From NCBI GenBank assembly GCA_049340005.1, contig JBMPIY010000007.1: a stretch of DNA of 64,000 nt; one strand, 5' to 3'. The first letter of the stretch is position 1, and each line of letters opens with the position of its first letter. Both the position numbers and the translations under genes were made by a program. The stretch comes from CAXBDP01 sp963974465 (GTDB lineage Bacteria > Bacteroidota > Bacteroidia > Cytophagales > Cyclobacteriaceae). The notes beneath the pieces were generated by a model, which did no database searches, had not been told where the DNA came from, and saw only the letters and a program-made list of their open reading frames with translations. Below are positions 44,344 through 53,167 of this stretch, piece by piece.

Positions 44344-47238
44344 ATGAACAAATTAATCTCCCTTTCACTATTAATAGCCTTTACATTAATAGGCTGTAAA
44401 TCTGAACCGCCATTTTTGGCTAGTCCTGATGATCTGGATAAAGCCTATGAAATACTTGCTACTCAAAGACAAGAGGCGCTGCAACAAGCAAATGCTGAAA
44501 GTTCGGCCTCCGCAGAAGCAATAGAAAAACTGCTCGATCTTGGTCTTTGGCAAGATGCTGAAGTACGATTGGCGAATGCTGACGACTCTCCAGAAATGCA
44601 AATGGTGAGAGCCAAATATGCTTGGCTGAAAAATGACTTCTTTGAGACTGAGCGACTGACAAATGATGTGCTCGCAACTGAGCCGGATAACTTCAAAGCC
44701 AATTTGATGAAATCGGTGCTTGAAGTGGAAGCTTGGGAACTAGAAAAAGCTGCAGAAACGGCTAAAAACCTTGCAGATAACTCCAGAGGCGATGAGAAAA
44801 TTGCGGCCATGTTGCAATATGGTCGCGTACTAATTTGGCAAAAACGCTACGACGAAGCCTTGGAAATTGCCAAAAAATACCAAGAGGAAGATCCCTCCAA
44901 TTCAAAAGCTTATTTGCTTGAGGCGGATGTCTATTTCTGGGATCAAAAACCAGCCGAAGCTGAAGCTCCTTTAGTAAAATCCCTGGAAATCAATCCGCTT
45001 GTGCCTGACGCACGCTTTAGCTATGGATATGCTATTTGGCGAAGAGTAGATGCAGAGCAACTAAAAGATATGGCTGCACAATGGGCCTTAGCATTGGAAA
45101 TCAACCCGCTACATTATTATACACACTGGCATTGGGGCAATGGCCATACGCAACTCACCTATGCCGACTATGCCGAAGACGATGATGAGGAAATTCGCGA
45201 AAAACTCAAAGCAGCAGATGATCTAGTGCGTGAAAATAAACCTCAGGAAGCGATTGCCTACACTTTTGAAGTGGAAAGCGACTATCCAAATTCAGTCATT
45301 CCTTTATTGCATAGAGCCTCTATATACTATGTATCTTACGACATGGATCGACAAACCAGACTCGATTCAGCGCAAATGCTATTTGAAAAAATTCTTGATC
45401 GCAAAACCAATTTCGGACCGGCACATAATGGCCTTTCGGCGGTGATCAAATCTAAGCGAATTCCTTATTTGGCTGCTTATGACTCCATAGATAATGCATT
45501 GCGCACAATGGAAATAAGCGATCCGGAAAATTTCGCAAGAGTATTTCCAGATGTAACATATTATCCTGGCGACATGGTGAAATCAATGGTTTGGGGGCAA
45601 CTCTACACGAGTATTGTTTACTTTCCATTCCTATCGAAACTAGACAGACAATTTATTATCCCACCACTTCATTTAGATTTGGCTACTACGATGAATCGCC
45701 CTTCATTCCGTTTCCAGACCACATTTGACAATCGTCAGTGGATGGATATTCGTGGAGTGGGCAGTGGTGCAGCTGCTATTGAATATGTAGAAAGAGGCGC
45801 ATTTATGGAAAGAAATGTGGTACTGCATGAGTATGTACACTTATTTCATGGCCAAATATTGACCGATGCAGAAGCGCGGGAGGTTCGTCAGCGCTACTTC
45901 ACCGCAATGAAGGAAGATCGCACATTGGACTACTACTCGGCCAACAACGAAAGTGAGTATTTGGCACAAACATACCCTGCTTACTTTGAGCCTGTAAAAG
46001 TCCACCCGTTGGATTTCAAATCGATGAACACCACAAATGATCTGAAAACCAAAGATCCGGAAATGTACGCTTTCCTTGACAAAATGATCAATAAGGAAAA
46101 GGCCTATCTCGCCGGTGATAAACAAGCAATGGCCAGCAATTGGGCTGAAGTATATGTGAAACTAAGCGGGAACAATCGCGCAAATACCAAACTTTCTCAA
46201 GCCTATTTGGACACTGCGTTGATTTGGGATAAGGAATATCTGCCAGCTTATTTATCCTATTCCAACCTGATGGCAGGTACTGAAAATTTCGATGCGGCCA
46301 AAACTTGGTTAGAAAAAGCAGAAGCAATTGATGCCAATTATGCACCTATCTATGCAACCTGGGCAAGGTATTACAATAGCTTAGAACAAGCAGGGCAAAT
46401 GACCAAAGACGAAGCTGTAAGTGAGCAAATTGCCCAATTGGAAAAATCAATTTCGCTCGAAAATGACTTCTTGATAAATGCTGGACTCAATAGCCAATTG
46501 CGTAGTTTGTTGCTTGAAAACTCCAGGATCCCAGCGGCAATCCAAACCGCGGAAAGCTATGTAAGCTCTGCTGAAACTATTTCTACCTATCTCCGCGATC
46601 GCAGAGATGATGCACAAATGTTTGCTTGGTACAACAAAGCATTACTTGGATATGCGGACGTACTCGATGGCATGGATGAAATGGTACGTAAAAAACCTCA
46701 AAATTACAGCTTCCGCACCATGTATGCAGATGCCCTTGCTGCGAATAAGCAATATGATAAAGCGCTAAGTGTATTAGAAGAAGCGCAGAGAATTCTTGCT
46801 GCCGTAGGCACACCTCGTGCGGATTTTAGCTTGCGAATGGCCGAATACTATTTAGCACAAAACAAGCAAACTGAGGCAATGCAAATCCTAGATGAAAAAC
46901 TGGAAGAGAAGCCTTCCATGCGTGGAGATATGGTGAGGTTGGCTAGAGTTTTGGCTCTTGCAGGAGAAACCGAAAGAGCTGAATCAACTTTACAATATAG
47001 CCGAACGCAAAATACACCTTATGCACAAGCGGACCTTGCTTATACCAAAGCGGTAATTGCCATGCAAAATGCGGATAATGCTGCTGCTCAATCTGAATTG
47101 GAAAAAGCTGTAACCTTGAACCCATACCACTTTGATGCTTGGCAAATGATCAAGGAAATAAAGGGTGAACTTTCCGAAACCGAGCGCCAAACATTGGATG
47201 CTTTGGAATTGAAAGCAGGCTCTTCTTATACGCTTTAA
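44344..47238 (+). CDS. TPR-rich lipoprotein with a zinc-metallopeptidase motif
   Basis: 964 residues. The signal peptide ends at LIGCKSEPP, a lipobox. TPR-like helical repeats fill about 55-370 and again 600-950 (for example YAWLKNDFFETERLTNDVL and PAEAEAPLVKSLEINP). Between them, VVLHEYVHLFHGQ at about 492-504 has the HExxH zinc motif, and NESEYLAQTYPAYF some 45 residues on may give the third ligand, as in gluzincin and peptidase-MA-like proteins. It is probably anchored in the outer membrane facing the periplasm. The substrate is unknown. It is monocistronic with a strong terminator. Confidence 0.8.
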   Translation: MNKLISLSLLIAFTLIGCKSEPPFLASPDDLDKAYEILATQRQEALQQANAESSASAEAIEKLLDLGLWQDAEVRLANADDSPEMQMVRAKYAWLKNDFFETERLTNDVLATEPDNFKANLMKSVLEVEAWELEKAAETAKNLADNSRGDEKIAAMLQYGRVLIWQKRYDEALEIAKKYQEEDPSNSKAYLLEADVYFWDQKPAEAEAPLVKSLEINPLVPDARFSYGYAIWRRVDAEQLKDMAAQWALALEINPLHYYTHWHWGNGHTQLTYADYAEDDDEEIREKLKAADDLVRENKPQEAIAYTFEVESDYPNSVIPLLHRASIYYVSYDMDRQTRLDSAQMLFEKILDRKTNFGPAHNGLSAVIKSKRIPYLAAYDSIDNALRTMEISDPENFARVFPDVTYYPGDMVKSMVWGQLYTSIVYFPFLSKLDRQFIIPPLHLDLATTMNRPSFRFQTTFDNRQWMDIRGVGSGAAAIEYVERGAFMERNVVLHEYVHLFHGQILTDAEAREVRQRYFTAMKEDRTLDYYSANNESEYLAQTYPAYFEPVKVHPLDFKSMNTTNDLKTKDPEMYAFLDKMINKEKAYLAGDKQAMASNWAEVYVKLSGNNRANTKLSQAYLDTALIWDKEYLPAYLSYSNLMAGTENFDAAKTWLEKAEAIDANYAPIYATWARYYNSLEQAGQMTKDEAVSEQIAQLEKSISLENDFLINAGLNSQLRSLLLENSRIPAAIQTAESYVSSAETISTYLRDRRDDAQMFAWYNKALLGYADVLDGMDEMVRKKPQNYSFRTMYADALAANKQYDKALSVLEEAQRILAAVGTPRADFSLRMAEYYLAQNKQTEAMQILDEKLEEKPSMRGDMVRLARVLALAGETERAESTLQYSRTQNTPYAQADLAYTKAVIAMQNADNAAAQSELEKAVTLNPYHFDAWQMIKEIKGELSETERQTLDALELKAGSSYTL

Positions 47239-47256
47239 ATAAAAAATTTCGATCAG

Positions 47257-47296
47257 AAAAAAGCCTTATGGTATCAATTACCATAAGGCTTTTTTA
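47257..47296. terminator. Strong bidirectional terminator
   Basis: A perfect 13-bp stem (AAGCCTTATGGTA, loop TCAAT, complement) with A-tract before and T-tract after, 20 bp past the stop of the TPR gene. Confidence 0.93.
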
Positions 47297-47309
47297 CTTT
47301 TAAAGAAAA

Positions 47310-47696
47310 ATGCAAAACAAACAACACATAAGCTCGGGGGCTCCATGGGAGAAAAAAGTCGGATACAGTCGAGCCATCAGAATAGGTAATACCATAGAAG
47401 TAAGCGGCACAACCAGCACCAAAAATGGCGAAGTAGTAGGTGTAGATAATATGTATTTACAAGCCATTACATGCTTGCAAATAATTGCCGAAGCTATAGA
47501 AAAAGCGGGAGGTAAATTAAGCGATATCGTACGCACAAGAATGTACATCACGGACATATCCAGATGGGAAGAAGCCGGCAAAGCACATGGAGAATTCTTC
47601 GCTGAAATAAGACCTGCGACTACTTTAGTGGAGGTTTCTAATCTGATTGACCCTGAAATGTTAATAGAAATTGAGGCAACAGCTATCATTCAATGA
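47310..47696 (+). CDS. RidA/YjgF family protein
   Basis: 128 residues. SSGAPWEKKVGYSRAIRIGN, VSGTT, IIAEAIEKAGGKLSDIVRT and RPATTLVEVSNL follow the Rid fold order. The active-site Arg of true RidA deaminases (RVEVARL) is replaced, with Ser/Asn at VEVSNLID, so enamine deaminase activity is doubtful and it may belong to another Rid subgroup. It starts 14 bp after a terminator, with an AT-rich leader. Confidence 0.85.
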   Translation: MQNKQHISSGAPWEKKVGYSRAIRIGNTIEVSGTTSTKNGEVVGVDNMYLQAITCLQIIAEAIEKAGGKLSDIVRTRMYITDISRWEEAGKAHGEFFAEIRPATTLVEVSNLIDPEMLIEIEATAIIQ

Positions 47697-47817
47697 TATT
47701 GTAAATCAGATATTTATGCAAGTGTCGGGTGAATGACGTGTCTAATACAACCTAAATAATTTGAGTAGCCAATTCAATAGAATAACATTGCCGAAGAAAC
47801 AAATACATACCAAACAG

Positions 47818-48669
47818 ATGAAACAACCTGAACTCGGCAAGAAAATTCTAGAGCTTAGAAAAGCCAAAGGCCTAACTCAAGAAGAATTAGTAGAAAAATG
47901 TAACATTAGTGTTCGCACAATACAGCGAATAGAAACTGGTGAAGTAACACCACGAGTGTACACCATCAAAACTATTCTGAGTGCATTAGAATATGATTTA
48001 GAGCAAATCAATGAGGCAGCACTGGAAGAGAAATCTTTTGGCACCAAACTCAAAGAATTTTTCTACATCGAGCTAGATGAAGAAAGACCGGCTAGCCACT
48101 TAACGAGCCAATTAAATATTGCCTGGATATTTGGAGTGATATATTTCATCCTTGGGCTACTGGAAGTCGGCGCAGAATACTACCGCTTCGAAGAAAACAG
48201 GATGATTTTTGGCAATATCGTTTACATTATAATTAAAGTAGCTGTCCTTATAAGTTACTTCTTCTTTATTCGCGGCTTCGTACTTATCGGAGTACTATTC
48301 AAGAACTACCTATTACGGATAATTTCCTATATCCTGATTCTTGCTTATAGTATTAGCTTAGGCTATGATATCATTTCCCTGTTCAACAATGATTATGCAA
48401 TGGAAATCATCCTGCTTTCTGAAGCATTAATATTTGGTGCATTAGGCATAGTATTGGGAATTGGGATCATTCGATTAAATAAAACACATGGCTCCATTGC
48501 TCTGGTAGGGGGTATTTTCGAGCTTATCGCAGGTTTCTTTTTGATCACCGTGATATTGGCTTTGTTAGGTTTGGTAGTATTGCTTCCAGCTGTCCTTTTA
48601 GAAATTATATTGATTTACAAGACGCTGGAAATCATAAAGGAAAAGCAGGCTTCTGGAATTGAATTATAA
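47818..48669 (+). CDS. XRE-type HTH regulator with a membrane domain
   Basis: 283 residues from the ATG at 47818; a TTG-started extension of 19 residues upstream looks unlike protein. The HTH is ILELRKAKGLTQEELVEKCN and ISVRTIQRIETGEVTPR. Six or seven TM helices follow from about residue 100 (IAWIFGVIYFILGLL onward). Such cytoplasmic-HTH membrane proteins are frequent in Bacteroidota, usually of unknown input. It is the last gene before the second palindrome array. Confidence 0.85.
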   Translation: MKQPELGKKILELRKAKGLTQEELVEKCNISVRTIQRIETGEVTPRVYTIKTILSALEYDLEQINEAALEEKSFGTKLKEFFYIELDEERPASHLTSQLNIAWIFGVIYFILGLLEVGAEYYRFEENRMIFGNIVYIIIKVAVLISYFFFIRGFVLIGVLFKNYLLRIISYILILAYSISLGYDIISLFNNDYAMEIILLSEALIFGALGIVLGIGIIRLNKTHGSIALVGGIFELIAGFFLITVILALLGLVVLLPAVLLEIILIYKTLEIIKEKQASGIEL

Positions 48670-48716
48670 ATTGCTTAAGGTGATTAAAGTATTTATCTAA
48701 AATTTCACAATGAGAT

Positions 48717-49552
48717 TTGGCTAAAGCCAAGAAATACACAAATTGAATTGCCTCCAGATAAATCTGGAGGCAATTCAATTTTCAGGAAATAATTTGAAGA
48801 GGATGCGGCTGTCGCTTAGTTTAGAAATCAATTTGAATAGGGAATAAAGATTCCGCCTATTCCTAGAAAAAAAAATTGAACAGGATATAGCATTTAGTTG
48901 TCGCCATTTGCTACAAACCAATTTGAATAAGAATGAGGCATCAACCCTTTCATTATTTGAATAGATATGCGGCTTTAGTCCATTCCTGAAATTATTTTGA
49001 ATAGGATGCGGCTTTAGCCCATTCTCAAGATAAATATCAATATCCGGCTTTAGCCGAATAATAATGATTCTCTTTATTGCCTTGATATCCGCAAAATGGC
49101 GGACTTTGGCTAAAGCCGAGAAAACTAAAATTTAATTCCTCCAGATAAATCTGGAGGCAATTCAAGTTTCTTCCTGAAACCAATTTGAATAGAAATACGG
49201 CTTTAGCCCATTCTCAAGATAAATATCAATAATCCGGCTTTAGCCGAATGATAATGATTCTCTTTATTGCCTTGATATCCGCAAAATGGCGGACTTAGGC
49301 TAAAGCCAAGAAAACTACAATTTAATTCCTCCAGATAAATCTGGAGGTAATTTAATTTTCTTCCTGAAACCAATTTGAATAGAAATACGGCTTTAGCCAA
49401 CTCCATAAATCGATTTGAATAGGAAATCCGCATTAACCCATTCTAAGAACTAATTTCATGGAATGCGACCTTAAACCATTCTTCAATTGAATAGGAATGC
49501 GGCTTTAGCCCATTCATTCATAAAACACCAAAACACCGGCTTTAGCCGAATA
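48717..49552. repeat. Second palindromic array, left part
   Basis: Built from three palindromes: TTGGCTAAAGCCAA (for example 48717-48730), CCGGCTTTAGCCG and GGCTTTAGCC words, and a near-perfect 40-nt palindrome with 19-bp arms AATTGAATTGCCTCCAGAT at 48741-48780. Shorter copies of the last occur near 49131-49165 and 49320-49357. A block of about 188 bp is tandemly duplicated (starts near 49010 and 49199). The units share nothing with the array at 29.4-31.0 kb. From 49553 to the transposase start I see only AT-rich DNA. Confidence 0.9.
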
Positions 49553-49694
49553 ACGCTATTAAAATTATGATATTCCAATTAAATTTATGATATTAACAAA
49601 CTAATACAACCAGAAAATTCTTAATAATTGACAAAGTGAAATAAAAAAACACCTCTCAGGTCAGGCTCATTAATTTTAATTAACCCATCCAACC

Positions 49695-50132
49695 ATGCCT
49701 TTTGTAAAAATTTATATACACATTGTTTGGAGCACTAAAAACCGATATCCTTTCTTTCAAACAAGAGAAATTCGAACACAAGTGTGGAATCATATTGCTG
49801 AAAACGGAAAAAAGAAAGGTGTATTTATCGATTTTGTAAATGGGTATTCTGACCATTGTCATTGTTTAGTTTCCCTAAGCATTGACCAAACTATTCAGAA
49901 AGTAGTACAGCTTATTAAAGGTGAGTCATCTTTTTGGATAAACAAAAGTGGCTTAATAAGTGAAAAATTTGAATGGCAGGATGAGTATTTTGCCGTTTCT
50001 GTATCAGAATCATTGTTGGATAGAGTCAGGGATTATATTAAAAATCAAGAGATTCATCATCAGAAGAAATCCTTCCAAATGGAATATGATGAATTTATTA
50101 GCAAGTATGGTTTCAAACAGTATAAAGGCTGA
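49695..50132 (+). CDS. REP-associated-type Y1 (HUH) transposase, second locus
   Basis: 145 residues, the same family as 30106-30540 but clearly diverged. YSDHCHCLVSL carries the HxH pair (His-Cys-His, near residue 55), and RVRDYIKNQEIHHQKK the candidate catalytic Tyr near residue 114. An array palindrome (TTGGCTAAAGCCAA) begins within a few bases of the stop codon. Like its relative it has no TnpB and lies inside palindromic repeats. Start ATG follows a CCATCCAACC leader. Confidence 0.88.
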   Translation: MPFVKIYIHIVWSTKNRYPFFQTREIRTQVWNHIAENGKKKGVFIDFVNGYSDHCHCLVSLSIDQTIQKVVQLIKGESSFWINKSGLISEKFEWQDEYFAVSVSESLLDRVRDYIKNQEIHHQKKSFQMEYDEFISKYGFKQYKG

Positions 50133-50134
50133 AT

Positions 50135-50580
50135 TTGGCTAAAGCCAAGTAATACACAATTGAATTCCCCCAGATGAATCTGGAGGCAATTCAATTTTTA
50201 GGAAATTACTAAATTGGAATGTGGCTTTAGCCCATTCCAGAAATAAATTTGAATAGGAATGTGGCATTTTGCTTTAGCCAATTGCTAATAACCAATAGGA
50301 ATACGGTTTCAGCCCATTCATACATCAAATACCAAAACACCTGATTTAGCCGAATGATGATAGGTCAATTCATTGCCTTAAAATCTCCATAAATAGTTGA
50401 ATTTGGCTAAAGCCAAGTAATAAACAATTGAATTCCCCCAGATGAATCTGGAGGCAATTCAATTTTTAGGAAATTACTAAATTGGAATGTGGCTTTAACC
50501 CATTCCAGAAATAAATTTGAATAGGAATGTGGCTTTAGCCCATTCTCATGGTAAATACCAAAACCCGGCTTTAGCCGAAT
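50135..50580. repeat. Second palindromic array, right part
   Basis: Two long units about 268 bp apart (starting at about 50135 and 50401). Each has TTGGCTAAAGCCAA, an AATTGAATTCCCCCAGAT-type long palindrome and GGCTTTAGCC words. The palindrome arms carry CCCCC where the left array has GCCTCC, with an uncompensated mismatch in the stem. Bases 50581-50750 show nothing recognisable. Confidence 0.88.
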
Positions 50581-50750
50581 GATGATGAGGCTACTCATTG
50601 CTTCTTCCTCTATTTACAAAACATCACGCAACGAATAAACCCCTATTCGACTCAAAAAAGGCAACAATAAATTTGTCAATAACCTAATCTCAATTGCATT
50701 CGCAAATTTTAATATAAAAACAAAATTATGGTGTTTAAGCTCTTTATAGA

Positions 50751-51157
50751 TTTAGAGTAGTTATTGACTTCATTACAGATAGAGAGCCTCATGCAAATCC
50801 GGCAAGCGAACTTTTTGAGCTCAATGAAAAGGGCAATGTTATTCTATATCTATCTGCTGTAAGCATCAACAATATTTATTATATAGTTAGAAAATTTTTG
50901 AGCCATAAGAAATCTATTGAAGTCGTAGAGGGTCTAACTGAAATGACTGAAATTATAGGAACAACAAAGAAAGAATAACACAAGCTTTAAAAAACAACTT
51001 TAAAGACTTTGGAGATTCTATTCAATACTCTTCAGTATTGACTATTAAAGGATTAGATGCTATTATCACACGAAATATAAAAGATTGCAGATATTCAAAA
51101 ATTGCAGTACTGACTCCACTGACTTTCCTGAAAATGAAAGGTAAAAACAAAGACTAA
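50751..51157 (+). pseudogene. PIN-domain toxin relic
   Basis: Frame one reads FRVVIDFITDREPHANPA and LSAVSINNIYYIVRKFLSHK and stops at 50978. A second frame continues ITQALKNNFKDFGDSIQYSS, GLDAIITRNIKDC and ends at 51157. Together this is a PIN-domain protein of the VapC-like type. The segment that should follow the first Asp (DTNVxLD in relatives) appears deleted, so the toxin is dead. No antitoxin gene is visible upstream. The following 345 bp to the kinase gene hold nothing recognisable. Confidence 0.75.
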
Positions 51158-51502
51158 CAAAGGTCACTAAAAGCAATAATCCCAAAGTACCCACTAATTT
51201 TTCAGCCCAAAAACCTACATGAAAGAGTAGCTTTACAGCTCCCCCAATAGCTTAAGAATTAAACCACAAAGAATCTCTATAAGACAAATTGGATATATAC
51301 TTAGAATGGCTTATGTTTATAATCAAACAGTGAAAATTATTAATAATATAGCCCCATACAAGTGGGGTATAGATGAAAGTATTTTTTTACTAATTCTCAT
51401 TTAGAGGGTAATGCAAAGATGGGTAGCATGTATAAACTAGTTATAATCAATGCTAGATAATTCTAGGTGACAGAATGCTCACCATTAAAAACAAACTTTG
51501 CA

Positions 51503-53074
51503 ATGGGTATTAAAGATAAGACTAAGGATGAACTTATAAGCGAGTTACAGGAATTAATTAAAGAGAATAATTCTTTAAAGGCTTTAAAAGAAAAAGAAGA
51601 AGCAGAGGCTGTCATTGCCAACATGGAACTTGCTTTTGAAAATGAAGAGAAAGGAAAACGGGCGAATGAATTAATCATTGCTAACAAAGAACTTGCTTTT
51701 CAAAACGAGGAAAAAGAAAATCGGGCTATTGAATTGATCATTGCTAATAGAGAACTTGCTTTTCAAAATAAGGAAAAAGAAAAGCGAGCAAAAGAACTGA
51801 TCATAGCAAATAGGGAACTTGCTTTTCAAAATGATGAAAAAGAAAAGCGAGCAGCCGAGCTAGTCGTTGCTAACAAGGAGCTTGCCTTTCAGAACGATGA
51901 GAAAGTAAAACGTGCTGCAGAGTTAGTCATTGCCAAAGAACATGCAGAACAAAGCGATCGATTAAAATCTGCCTTTCTTGCTAATATGTCGCATGAAATC
52001 CGAACACCCATGAATGGTATTTTGGGCTTTTCGGAGTTGTTGAAAGAACCTAATCTTTCAGGTGAGGAACAACAAGAGTATATCAAAATCATTGAGAAAA
52101 GCGGTGCTAGAATGCTTAATATCATCAACGATATAGTTGATATTTCAAAAATAGAAGCTGGACTTATGAAAGTTGATATTAAGGAAACTAATATAAACGA
52201 GAAACTCGAGTTCATTTATACTTTCTTTAAACCTCAGGTTGAGGAAAAAAGGATGAAGCTTTTCTATAAAAACACCTTACCTAATGAAGTAGCAATTATT
52301 AAATCAGACAGCGAGAAAATCTATTCCATTCTTACCAATCTTGTAAAAAATGCAATTAAATACAGTAATGAAGGGACAATAGAATTTGGGTATTTTTTAG
52401 AAACAGACAAGCCCCCAGCCCATTTGGTGTTTTTTGTGAAAGACACCGGGATTGGGATTCCAAAAGGCAGGCTGGAGGCGATTTTTGAGCGTTTTATTCA
52501 AGCAGATATTACAGACAGAATGGCTCGGCAGGGAGCAGGTTTAGGCTTATCAATTACCAAAGCCTATGTAGAAATGCTTGGTGGTGAAATTTGGGTAGAA
52601 AGCGAAGAAGGAAAAGGCTCAACTTTTTATTTCACGTTGCCTTATAATACTGGTCCAGAAGGAGAAATTGTTGCTAGAAAAATCGCTTCTGCTGAAAGTG
52701 AAAATAATCAGATTAAAAACCTCAAAATACTAATTGCAGAGGATGATGAAATATCGGAAATGCTAATTTCAATAGCCCTTAAAGAGTATAGCAATAAAAT
52801 CATAAAAGCTCGAGATGGTATTGAAGCAGTTGAAATTTGCCGAAAAAACCATGATATAGATTTGATTTTGATGGATATTCAAATGCCAGGTTTGAATGGA
52901 TATGAAGCAACTCGCCAAATCCGTCTGTTCAACAATGAAGTTGTCATAATAGCTCAAACGGCATTTGGACTATCAGGAGACAGGGAAAAAGCAATTTCAG
53001 CAGGGTGTAACGACTATCTCGCAAAACCAATTAATAAGTATGAGCTCATTTCGAGAATACAGAGGTTTTTATGA
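51503..53074 (+). CDS. Hybrid histidine kinase with repetitive coiled coil
   Basis: 523 residues from the ATG at 51503; a GTG 12 codons upstream is possible. No TM segment, so cytoplasmic. Residues about 30-150 are a coiled coil of about five 21-residue repeats (unit ELIIANRELAFQNDEKEKRA plus one). Then HisKA with FLANMSHEIRTPMNG (His near 163), the ATPase motifs LTNLVKNAIKYS and DTGIGIP, and a C-terminal receiver whose phospho-Asp lies in LILMDIQMPG near 457. It has no sensor domain beyond the coiled coil, so input probably comes from a partner protein. Confidence 0.9.
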   Translation: MGIKDKTKDELISELQELIKENNSLKALKEKEEAEAVIANMELAFENEEKGKRANELIIANKELAFQNEEKENRAIELIIANRELAFQNKEKEKRAKELIIANRELAFQNDEKEKRAAELVVANKELAFQNDEKVKRAAELVIAKEHAEQSDRLKSAFLANMSHEIRTPMNGILGFSELLKEPNLSGEEQQEYIKIIEKSGARMLNIINDIVDISKIEAGLMKVDIKETNINEKLEFIYTFFKPQVEEKRMKLFYKNTLPNEVAIIKSDSEKIYSILTNLVKNAIKYSNEGTIEFGYFLETDKPPAHLVFFVKDTGIGIPKGRLEAIFERFIQADITDRMARQGAGLGLSITKAYVEMLGGEIWVESEEGKGSTFYFTLPYNTGPEGEIVARKIASAESENNQIKNLKILIAEDDEISEMLISIALKEYSNKIIKARDGIEAVEICRKNHDIDLILMDIQMPGLNGYEATRQIRLFNNEVVIIAQTAFGLSGDREKAISAGCNDYLAKPINKYELISRIQRFL

Positions 53075-53167
53075 AATTTCATTATTACCGCGGAAGAGAA
53101 TGGCTGTAATTAATGACGGAGTAATAGTAGTAGAAATTTTAGTATGCTTTTAATAAAAGAAAAACAA

